Below are positions 34,698-45,700 of a DNA stretch of 64,000 nucleotides, in pieces. The notes under the pieces are model-generated. The model was not told where the DNA came from. It made no database searches and saw only the letters and a list, made by a program, of their open reading frames with translations. The DNA comes from Archivesica marissinica (lineage: Eukaryota > Mollusca > Bivalvia > Venerida > Vesicomyidae): positions 19,504,683 to 19,568,682 of the forward strand of contig CM026398.1 in NCBI GenBank assembly GCA_014843695.1. The letters run 5' to 3'. The translations under genes and the position numbers were made by a program. Every line of letters begins with the position of its first letter. Position 1 is the first letter of the stretch.

Positions 34698-35102
34698 ATA
34701 TACATGTCCAGTAGTCCTATAATCGGAAGATTATCCAACTAATGCGATTTATACGGTGAAAGCCATAAACTATCCAAACTGTGCCAATTGTAGGAGTGGA
34801 ACAGTTCACTGTCCTATCTCTAGTTGCTGTCGTTGTGTTTGTGAGCACAGCCGTGACCTTCAATTGCTATCAGTAGCCTCGATTGTAAAAGTAATTATTG
34901 GCCACGGATTTATTGGTTTAAAACGGAGTCACTTCAGATGGCTAATGATGTATGGTAGTAATTAAATGCATTTTCTCCCGGATCGCTCCCGTGTACACTG
35001 CGTATACCCCCTTGTAAATAGTGAGCGAATTCGAGGTAAACATTTAGTTTAAACATATTTTTATAATAAGAATATGTTTAAACATTTATAACTGTGTTTG
35101 GA
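34698..35102. other. No gene recognised
   Basis: A 69-codon frame at 34756-34965 has no family features. An imperfect palindrome around TTTAAACATATTTTTATAAT is seen at 35048-35086. Confidence 0.35.
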
Positions 35103-35330
35103 CGTGTATTTATCGTCGCTACCGGTTGCCCATATATACGCGACGTCTCCTGAAGAGATTAGGCATTTTAGATGCTAGGGGATAGTGCAATGATACAGAC
35201 ACAGAGACCGATTTCAGAGTCCCCGCTGCACGTTGTAAAGCACCGACACACTAGACCTCGGTTCAAAGTCCCATTGAAAATTGTTAATATTATTAGGATC
35301 AGATAGGGGTCGAATCTGTGATCCCTGAAG
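35103..35330 (-). mobile_element. Old SINE-A copy
   Basis: TTATCGTCGCTACCGGTTGC tail and degraded body and head on the minus strand (GGGGTCGAATCTGTGATCCC). More diverged than other copies. Confidence 0.85.
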
Positions 35331-36467
35331 TTAGTAACTAATTCGTTATCGTGCTTATATTCCGTCCATTGTGCATCCGGTGATCGTCTTCGCTTTAGGC
35401 CTGCGCAGTTGCACTTCAGTAATACATGTGTATACTATCTTGCAATTACTGACTTGAAGCAAAGAAAATAAGGAATTAAATAGATACTATATACTAGTAC
35501 CCCGGCGCTATTCACTAGCAATACTTTTAAATTCAACAATGGTGCTGAACGTAAATTTAAAAATACGTTTGGGTTCCGGCGTTATTCTAATAAAAAGGGG
35601 TTTACATATTAATCAATAATACCCAAATAGTCAACGCGTTTATGAAAATCATCAAAATTGCCGCAAAATAGGTGTACAAGGAATATACATGTATTTGGCT
35701 GGGGTGATACCAACGGTTCTACGCCGTCACGACTTTTAGAGGCGTATCCAGGGGATGCTCAGTGGACTCAAACATCCCATTATTCTTTCCTTAATATCAA
35801 AGTATGATACGCACACTTTCTCGTTACGATCCCGGTCAAGCCTCCACACGTGTACGTTATGACCAAAGGCACTTCAGGCAGCATTAGCTGGTTCAAGAAT
35901 TCGTCTCGTCATCTTGACTTTGTAAACAGTTTTTATCTTCGAGGCGGTGACCGTGTGACGGTTCGAATTGGTGAAACACATACTGCTACTCAAGAATGAA
36001 ATGACGAGAAATATAACAGAGTCTTAAACCTATTCATATGTACTTTTATGTAAGGCTTTTTGTTAGTTCTATTTATAGACAAAACGTTTAAACGTTATAG
36101 CTATTTATAAGTCACGTTTGTTTACACCGGAACACGTTCACAGCTGTTAATCTGGATTTCCCATGATGTAAAGTCGTGATGACAAATTATGCCAAAATAA
36201 ACTCAGTGAAGGACGGCGCGGAAGGTAACTGGTGTTATTGACATAACTTACTATAGAAAACATAGTTTTACATTGTACGAGCTATCAGACAAGAATACCT
36301 TGATGTGACCGATAAGCTTCGACCGAAAAATATAATGAATTCGGATAGTGGTCATGTCAACAAACAGTGTGTCATTCAGCCAATGCCTGGCAGTACATGA
36401 TTATATTTACACGTAGGCCTATTATATGTTACGCCATGACAAAACAAGAATGTGGTGCGAATCATGT
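35331..36467. other. No gene recognised in about 1.1 kb
   Basis: No exon with matched splice signals, no array and no SINE head seen. Confidence 0.35.
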
Positions 36468-36656
36468 TCCTACAACTTATATTAATCATTCTCGAGACCT
36501 CATTCCTGGTGGAATCCATCGCCACGAGGGATAGAGAAGAGGAAATATGGAAATTAAATGCCTTGCCTAATGGTACAATCGTAACGGCGGCTGGGCGCGA
36601 ACTCCGGGCCTTTCGCACCTGAAGCGAACGGGCTACCACTGCGGCACCACGACTTC
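36468..36656 (-). mobile_element. SINE-D copy
   Basis: On the minus strand: head GTCGTGGTGCCGCAGTGGTA with a CGCTTCAGGTGCGAAAGGCC segment, body ATGGATTCCACCAGGAATGA, tail AATATAAGTTGTAGGAAC. Confidence 0.9.
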
Positions 36657-37390
36657 AACTAGTATATCTTTGATGTCATAGCCCCTGGCGGATATTGAAT
36701 TATTGATCCAAATAAAATACTTTGATGAAAAAACAAAAAGCAGTGCCAACACGTTTTTTAAAAATTAAATTAAATATCGGCCATCTACGAATTTTAGAAA
36801 AGGAAAATTGAGTTTGAAAAGGTATAGTTAATTAATGAATCTCTAGAACAATAGATTATGTTTGTATTGGGCGTCATATCAACCATATGGAATGCACAGT
36901 CAATGTTTTACATAGCTATGCTATGAGTAACTATCTAGATCTTCTTGGATTTTTTTTTCAAGATTGATTGTAACTATGGTAACACACTAACATAAACTGT
37001 TCATTCAATATGATCGATATGGATCTCAATAATTAAGTTATTGTTCTAGAGATTCTTTAATTAACTATACCTTGTCAAAGTTTCTATTTATAGGCATCGT
37101 AGTTGGGCCAATATTTAACTTAATAAAGAGGCATCGTGACAGTGCATTTTGTTGGTTAATTTCGACGTGTTTGTTTCGTGTCAATAACTTGCACACCGTT
37201 GAAGTCATAGCCCCTTAATGTCAATATGTAACACAGTTATTATTTGGGTTAATATCTAGTACAAGTAGGTCGACTATAGATTCCTATGCTCTAAGAGAGT
37301 AGGCCCTAGGGCCGTATGTGGTTGTTGTTGATAAGGATGCAACATTCTGATATAGCGAGTGAACACCGTATATATAAACGACATTAAATG
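36657..37390. other. Unassigned; imperfect inverted repeat
   Basis: AGGTATAGTTAATTAATGAA at about 36820 and TTTAATTAACTATACCTTG at about 37056 are inverted copies about 240 bases apart, with TCTAGAACAATA against TATTGTTCTAGA just inside them. This is probably a diverged MITE (about 36819-37075). No gene. Confidence 0.5.
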
Positions 37391-37630
37391 TGCAGGTTCG
37401 ATCCCCCGTCTGACCATAATAAAATTAACAGTCTTTCAGATGGGACATTAAACCGAGGTCTCGTGTCGGTGTTGTACACCGTGCACGTAAAAGAACCAGA
37501 GGAGACTCTGGAATTGGTCTCTGTCTGTATCATTGCACTATCCTCCAAATATCTAAAATGACTAATCTCGTCAGGAGGCGTCGCTCATATGGGCAACCGG
37601 TAGCGACGATAAATAAACGTAAAACACACA
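37391..37630 (+). mobile_element. SINE-A, 5' truncated
   Basis: Begins at the B box (GCAGGTTCGATCCCCCG), then complete body and tail with (AC)n. Confidence 0.92.
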
Positions 37631-38339
37631 TGTACATAATTTTGTTGCAAATGATACCCTGTTGTTCTATATCGTATAAAGTGTTACTTACAATGGAAAT
37701 TTTACATACTAACCAGTGAACAAGTACTAAAAGCAGCCTAGATAATATACAGGTGATATACTGCACACGCCATATACACCCTTGGTTCTCAAATGACAAA
37801 GTATAATTATATAGCATGACTCTGCCACATTAACATAAAAAACAAATTAGTAGGCTACAATAACAACTAGTGTTTGGTCTTGTAACGAAAATCAGGTAGT
37901 GTTGTCATGCGTGTCGAGTGACGTAATCGTGCTACGATGGAACTAGTCATGCTATGAACTGGTTAGATAGAATATCGTTTAAGCTTCTCACCTGTTTATT
38001 TATGTGTTACTATTCCGGTCCCTCACGTTGCCCTCTTCCTTCTTAAGGAGGTATAACCTCTACGATGTGCCGTCTATATTGAGCCAAAATTAAATATTTT
38101 GAAAATAAACAGCTATAGTAGCCTACTGTGACCATGCCATTTTTCCAAATCATACCGTCTGATTCTATATACGCGGTACTAGCGGAAACCCATATTATCG
38201 GATGAAACATATATTTGAGTAAATGTCTACAAGTAAGAAAGGGAGCTAACGCTGACATCGCGGTAAGAAATCCCTATACAAACAATAGATTAATTTTCAT
38301 CACACAATGTCTTGTATGTACACACGTGTACTACAACCT
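37631..38339. other. No gene recognised
   Basis: No array or exon seen. Confidence 0.35.
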
Positions 38340-38488
38340 GGACGGATTCTGATTGGTCAAAACCCTCTCTTCAGATTCAACATCGGACCATAGCCATAAC
38401 CCTAACCGTAGTATCTACGGATTCTGATTGATCAAAACCCACATCTTCAGATTCAAGATATGACCCTAGCCATAGCCCTAACTGTAGA
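38340..38488 (+). repeat. 74-bp tandem duplication
   Basis: ACGGATTCTGATTGGTCAAA and ACGGATTCTGATTGATCAAA start two copies about 74 bases apart, each ending in CCATAGCC(A/C)TAACC-like sequence. Confidence 0.8.
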
Positions 38489-39009
38489 CGGGGGAATTTT
38501 TATCACCGTGCGTTAAAAACCATGGGGGGTATTTCCGTATCCCTCTAGTATGTTAAACCCAAGTTTCTATTGCAGACATCCAATAGTTAATTTACAATAA
38601 AAAAAGAAGCGAATTGGGTGTACTGGTGGTGCTTAGTCTTCAATAACTAGCATATTATAGAAGCTCTATGATAGCCCCATAAAGGTCCATATGGGGTCAC
38701 GAGACTCGGATGACACTCAATATTGCACAACTATATAGTACAAGAGAACATTGATACATATAGTCGTCCTGATCCGTACTTCCTGCTATGTGGGGACATT
38801 GTTGGGTTTTTCCATACGTTTGTTCATCTGGTTCAATACCAGAGGCATGCCTGGTTCCAATACATGCCCGATCACCGTGTATGGTACCACCTGAAATACT
38901 ATTCATGAATATTACTAAGGATATACTGGGGATCGAACCTGCGATCCATGGATTCGCAGTCCAACGTGTTAACCACTGGAATACCGACCTGTATATTAAA
39001 GGTGTTTTT
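38489..39009. other. Unassigned; tRNA-like relic at 38930-38995
   Basis: GGGGATCGAACCTGCGATCC, ATGGATTCGCAGTCCAACG and GTTAACCACTGG are the minus-strand head of a SINE-A-like element without a body. Confidence 0.5.
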
Positions 39010-39238
39010 TTAAATTAAAGTTTATTTAACGTCGCTACCGGTTGCCCATTTGAGCGACGGGCAGTTGACCTAACCACACCTTTCCTGGGCAGGCTTCAGC
39101 GGTTATCCAGTAGTTGGTGCACCAACCTCCGTTAAGAGACACGGTCTGAACGGGACTCGAACCCGTGACCATCAGTGATGATATGTTACAGTGGTATACA
39201 AGTCATCGATCTTAACCACTCGACTAAAAGTCGGTTAA
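39010..39238 (-). mobile_element. SINE-B copy
   Basis: Minus-strand head GTCGAGTGGTTAAGATCG, B box GGGTTCGAGTCCCG, and tail ACCGGTAGCGACGTTAAATA. Close relative of 10110-10345. Confidence 0.87.
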
Positions 39239-39540
39239 ATCACGAATATGTCCCCTGCATAAAGCGTGACTAATCATAATTATAGTATATAGTATAGGAA
39301 TGCACCGTCACATGTATACGTGTCCCCTTGTTATGTTATCATATAGGTTAAAACTGATTTAACATGTTTTCAGCGATGAATTAATCAAACAACACAACAT
39401 TAAGTCAACAATGGTAAACATTATTAGGTGACAAGACCGACTTTTAAAATAGTAGTTCAAGCATGTGCACTTGTGAATAATATCGTCTGCATATGTGACC
39501 TCTGTAAATAACCTTTCCGTTACTATCAAGCTAACATCAT
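39239..39540. other. No repeat recognised; upstream of the HDHD5 promoter
   Basis: Unique-looking sequence that could hold distal regulatory DNA. No specific site is called. Confidence 0.3.
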
Positions 39541-39545
39541 TCACA

Positions 39546-39650
39546 GCCAATCAAAACGCATGCAAATACGTGCAATCACATGATCGTGAGAGAGTAAACA
39601 ACAACATGGAATACTATATAAAACAGGCGTTCTCTCCCATTCTAATCTAA
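39546..39650 (+). promoter_or_regulatory. Core promoter of HDHD5 (exon 1 at 39733)
   Basis: CCAAT at 39547-39551, octamer ATGCAAAT at 39560-39567, E-box CACATG at 39577-39582, TATATAAA at 39615-39622 and initiator-like CTAATCT around 39644 (29 bases after the start of the TATA box; CCATTCT at 39639 is an alternative). This predicts a 5' UTR of about 90 bases before the ATG at 39733. Sequence-based only, but spacing and order are canonical. Confidence 0.65.
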
Positions 39651-39732
39651 ACTATTGTATCGTATGCTTGAGAACACTTTGGAATATTGTGATCTGATAT
39701 TATTAATACAGCATTCGGATTAATTGTTCAAA

Positions 39733-39778
39733 ATGAAATACTACAAAAACGGCAATTGTATGGACGAGTATAGTTCGG
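39733..39778 (+). CDS. HDHD5: HDHD5 exon 1
   Basis: Encodes MKYYKNGNCMDEYSS plus one base. Donor G|GTAAGT is near consensus, phase 1. The same frame runs on to 39936 but hits intron-like T-rich sequence. Confidence 0.7.
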
Positions 39779-42700
39779 GTAAGTTCCGGAGTATCTGCGC
39801 GAAACTGATGCGCCAACATTTTCTGAGGCGCAACATTTTTAAAAATGTGTTTATTTATTTTTATTTTGCAATGTTCATATCTACCATAAAGGCATACCAT
39901 TTTGCAGGAGTTTGTTTATGTTGTAAAATGATATAGTATTTTTTATTTAGAGCTATGTAATATAGTACTAGTTGTCATGGTGCAATATTTTATTTTCAGA
40001 CAGCTCCGAAAGCTCTGACGAAAGGAGGCGGTCATCCAGCTTTGAAGAAGAGGTGCGTAGTTATTTTCTTGACTTTTTACTCCCCGAATCGGGCATTGTT
40101 AAATTAGTAAGATGTATAAATTAACTACACATTTATTACTCTAACGTTATATGGTACACTATTCAGCTCTGCTGTAGTATAGTACGGGCGGTGTGAAAAC
40201 CGCAAATGCGTCATACCGTAGTAAAAATCAGCTGTTATAGTAACATGTGGGCGGAGCTATTTTAAAGCAGATATTTACATACTGTTTGTTCATTAAAAAC
40301 CCATGTAATTAGTATACATATAACTACAAGATTAACTGTTAACCCATTTTATTCTGGATAAAGGCTTTTGCAAACAACATAGATCCTGATCAGCATGCAG
40401 TCACTGACGCTGCGTGCTGATCAGGATCTATGTTGTTTGCTACATAGCCAAGTGTCTTAGCAATATCATGTGAATAGCAAACAGCATAGAGCCTGATCAG
40501 ATGGCACATTCTGTGGCTGTTGATCTGGCTCTATGTTCTTTGCAAATACTGTTTGAACGGTATCCAGAATGAAATGGGTTAATAGAAAAGTTCGATTAAA
40601 ATATTTGTGTCTATAAAATGATGTGTTTTAAAGTCATGTGACTTTGTTAAGCCAAGATGACCACCTAATGGCCACATAATTTTATATTTGAGATAATCAA
40701 CACGTCATAATTTCTTTATTTCTGATTTTCAAAATTCTTTCAATGCATTTTATATTTTAGCGAACTTTTCCTTTAATCATGAGTTAGGGAAGTCGTGATA
40801 GCGCAGTGGTAGCTCGTTCACTTCAGGTGCGAAAAGCCCGGAGTTCGAGCCCCACTGGGCCGTTATGATTAGGCAAGGCATTTAAATTCCACATTGCCTC
40901 TTCTCTCTCCTTCATGGCGATGGATTCCATCAGGAATGAGGTCTCGAGAGTGATTAATATAAGTTGTAAGAACTTGTTTCGCAATCGAGCTAATACACAT
41001 TGGTATAAAGTAATCATGAGTGAATAACATAAAGTAGTTGTGTATTATTACTGCAGGCTGACTTCGGGATATTATTTGATGTGGATGGTGTTCTAGCTAG
41101 AGGTTCGACTCCCTTGAGCGCCGCCATACAGGCAATACGGTTGCTAGAAAACGAAGACGGCCAACTGAAGGTTCCACTAGCGTTCGTTACTAACGCGTGT
41201 AATAGGAGCAATGACAAGGCCGCACAGATACAAAAATGGCTTGATATTCAGGTTTGTTAATTGTCTCCAGTCTCAGTTTTCATAATATACCGGTACATAA
41301 AAAAAAAAATCTGCAAATATGTGCAAACACTATTCAGTTTGAACTAATTTTACAGTTAAATCTGTCTTTAAAAGACCACCCAGGCCATGGGAAATACAAA
41401 AAGTGGTCTTTGTTAGCAGGTGGTCTCCCCGACAGGTTGAAATGCACCGACATTGGGTTTGATTGGGGACCTAGTTCCTGGCTATCGTTAGATACAGGTC
41501 TTTAATATGTAGTCATTATTCAGATGTGGTCTTTTGCACGGGTTTAGCTGTATTTTAATTTTATGAAAAAAATCTTATATTTTATATCCCCGCATCATAT
41601 TGATGAAAAAATAACTGTATTAATGGTAGAATATATCGTGGAATATCGCAATGAAATTCCATGACATATTTGTAGAGTTTTCAGATAAACAAATTTATTT
41701 AATTGTCGTCTGCTACAATTATTTGAACTATTTATAGCCTTTATTTTACCCAGCATGCAAAGTGTTAAACAAATTGCTGTAACAACTGTTAGAATTCAGT
41801 TGATGAATGTGTGATATTTATTTAATTTAAAACTGACTACATTACCTTCCAGGTAACACCAGACCAGGTGATTCATGCCCCGACGCCAGCGAGACTACTC
41901 ACAGAGTTCCACAATAAACACGTGCTCATCATCGGACAAGAATACAGAGTAGACATTGCTAAAGAGTATCCTTTCATCTTAGGATGTGATTCATGAAAGC
42001 TTTATGTTACTTAAATGCCCGAATTTTGTTTTCTATTTAGAAGGTACAGGTATATTCAAAATAAGTGCGTCCGACTGTATGTAACCTTATTCTTGATTCA
42101 AGAACTGGATTTTAATACATTTTAAATGGCAACAATGTGTACACCGGTTCCTGTTAATACGTCAATAAGTTACTCAAAATTGGAGCTGATTGGCTGTGTA
42201 CTACATGTATTATGGGTATAGATAAACTAGTCCAACACATGAACGTTATTATCACAGCATTAACATTCTTTCTATGTGGGCGAACATCAGGGGAGGTAAC
42301 TAGAGCCTCAGATTTGGGCTATAGATAAGCCTGCAATCGTCTTGTTATATTCTTTAACCGGTATATCAGTCTTGGATTTACAAACGTGTGTACCATTGAG
42401 GATGTGCAACGTGCTTACCCGCTTCTGGATATGGTTGACCATGAAAACAGAGAGAGTGTTGCTACAGGAAGTCACCCAGATGACACAACGTTCCCACCAG
42501 TCGAAGGTAGAAGAATTTTATTTTATATTGAAGGGAAACCTTCCATTTAAACTTAATTTATAACGATTGCAAAGCAAGTTTTAACAACTTATCACTCTCG
42601 TTGCCGTGGATGAATGCATAAATGTGGTAATTCGTGTGGGAGGAAACCAGTGTACCCGGAGAAAACCCATCTGTCCGATCTGACGACCACCGTACCATCT

Positions 42701-45700
42701 CACATACTTCCCGGTCCAAGGATCGAACCCGATAATGCCTTGATGAGAAGCTTCCATTAGTATCATATTGAACAAGTGTTCAAGATAAGTTAATGATCAC
42801 CTCCTGCGGCTCTCCGTCCATCCATCTTCATAGAATGATTTTGTATTTGTTAGTATAAACTTTATTTTACAATGATTACGAAACAATCTGTAACATATTA
42901 ATCATTCTCGTTGGCGCGGATGACAGCGTATTTGTGGGAGAAAACCAGAGTATCCGGAGAAAACCCACCTGTCCGACTATCGTACCATCCCACATACTTC
43001 CCGGTCCAAGGATCGAACCCGGGTTGCATTGGTGAGAAACGAGCTTGCTAACCATTGCGCTAATCGGACAATTTTTCATTTATTTGTTCACCCACAACAC
43101 TGATTTGTCTAAACTTGTGCTATGCCGTTTCATTGGTCGTTTAAGGCGTCACATTTGATTGGTTGTTTTATATAACAATACTGTTGTTTTCAGCTGTGCT
43201 CCTCATTGGCGAGCCGACCCATTGGGAATCTCACCTCCAGTTACTGGTTGATCTGTTGGTAACGGAAGGCGTTCCAAACACAAGCCACGCCCCTAAATCA
43301 GTGGCCAGCGTGAAACAGTTACCTGTGATTGCATGCAATATGGACCTTGTGTTTATGCATCAGGCGTGTATGCCACGATTTGGTCATGGAGCTTTCTTGG
43401 TGTGCCTAGAGGCGTTGTATAAGGTTTGTACATTTTATATATAAGTCCATTCTATATCATGTTGCAGGGGCAGTGCAGGATTTGGCTGTCCTCTAGTCTA
43501 ATGTATTTATACAATTTTTTTAGCTCGATTGTGAAACAAGTTATTTCAATTTATATTAATCACTCTCGAGACCTCATTCCTGATGGAATCCATCGCCATG
43601 AAGGAGAGAGAAGAGGCAATGTGGAATTTAAATGCCTTGCCTAAGGGCACACTCGTAACAGCTCCAGTGGGGCTCGAACTCCGGACCTTTGTCTAATGTA
43701 TGGGGGGGGGCGATATTGGGGCAAGTTCTCCCACAAAAGTAATGGGAGAACATTGTGTTGGGTGCATTTTCAGAGTGATTAGTTTGTGCTAATTATAATA
43801 ATATTCACAATGTTATTTAAAGGGAAGCAACTTTTATAATTATACTACCAGTATTGGCTTTACATTAACTTGTTGCATGCTAGCGGTTAAAATAACAGTG
43901 AAATATGTCATTAAAAATGTGTCGTAACAAAATCTTTCTAGAGTTTTCAGTCACAAATAAGACAAACGTATTAATGTATTGTCGTCTGCTACAATTATTT
44001 GAACTATTTATCGCCTTTATTTGACCTTTTACTTACTAGTCACCGCTGTAGGCTTAAATCCCACTGGGGGTGTCATATTCATTCAAGTGAGGAAGCTATC
44101 CAGCTGGCTTGCTGAACATCGGTGGTTCTCCCTTGGCACTCTCGGAGTGGCATTTAGGGTCTTCCTCCACCAATAATAGCTGGCGAGTCGCCATATATAA
44201 ACTAAGCTGGTGGTGCGACTTTAAGCCCCCTGTCTGTTCTTGTCGTTACTGGTATAAATTATCATGTGATATACTAACCCTTTGCCTGCTGAGTAAATAA
44301 AATCACATTTGCAAACAACATAGATCCAGATCAGCCGTGGCGTAACGCCACGTCTGATCAGGATCCATGTTGTTTGCTATTCAGCCAAGTGTTTTAGCTC
44401 CATTATCCGAATAGCAAACAGCATAGAGCCTGATCAGACGGCACAGAACGTGCCGTCTGATCTGGCTCTATGCTGTTTTGCAAAGGTGATTTTATCTGCT
44501 GCTAGCATGCAAAGAGTTAATAAAAAATAAAAGTTTAACCCGAAGATCGCTAGAATTGATGCGAGAATGACTGAATGTTATATTCTTTTGTCTTCCACTT
44601 CAGAAAATTACTGGACGAGATTTGGAGTACTGTGCTTTGATTGGCAAGCCGTGCGAGATCACATACAGATACGCAGAACACGTGATTGGCGACGTTGCTA
44701 GGAGGCTCGGCATAACTCGACCAATCAGAAAGCTGTATTTTGTTGGGTAAGCTTTATTGAACATTTTACAATGTTTACAGGGACGGGGATTTGGCATCGG
44801 GAGGGGGGGTGTTTGTCGCTGGGCTTATGTATGTGGGTCTTGGTTCAACTGATTACAATTCTCCTCAGTTTGTTTTGTTCATATTGTAAATAAATTTGGC
44901 CTGTCCGATTAATGCTCGCTTCTCACCAAATGCAACCTGGGTTCGATGCTCGGACAGGGAAGTATGTGAGGTTATACGGTGGTTGCCAGATCGGACCGGT
45001 GGGTTTTCTCCGGGCACTCCCATTTCTTCCCACATGAAAGACCACATATACGCTTTCAGTCGTGCCATCGCGAGTTATTAATATAAGTTGTTAAAGCTTG
45101 TTTCGCATTTGTTATAAAAAATAAAGTTAAGAAAATGGGAAGAAGTATTTAGGGTTTGGCATTCTATAATTTTTTAATTGTGCCATTTTGTGAAGTATTA
45201 GTCTTAGGTCGTAAATTAGAACCAAATAGACCGTAACGTAAAGCGACGTCTTAACCCATTCAACACCAAGTAACTGACATGGACTGGTCCATGATATTCA
45301 TAAACCAATAAATGAATCAGAAAATCACATTTGGACAAGTTCATTTATCAAAATGGGTAATTATGTCTAAAAATAGTCGTATCACTGGCAAAAAGTGCAG
45401 ATCCTGATGAGACGGCTCATCTGGATCTACACTTTTTGTAAGCCTATTTAAGAGGTCTGTGGTGTTGAAAGGGTTAAGGCATTTTGCATTACTGTTTTAA
45501 CGAGAACATTAACATAATTGCGATTCTCGACTTCCAAATGCTGTAAAATTAGAAAAAATGAAACAAAGTTTAGTAATTTATTATTCTCACTGTACAAGAT
45601 ACTCGATATTACGCATTGCTTCATGGCTACTTTAGAAACAGTTTGACATTAACCAGCTGAGCAAACTACAAGTCGGATATCGGTAGAGAAACAAGATAAA

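Noticed and set aside
40785..40860. tRNA gene in HDHD5 intron 2
   Set aside because: Head of a full-length SINE-D bounded by an 11-base target duplication.
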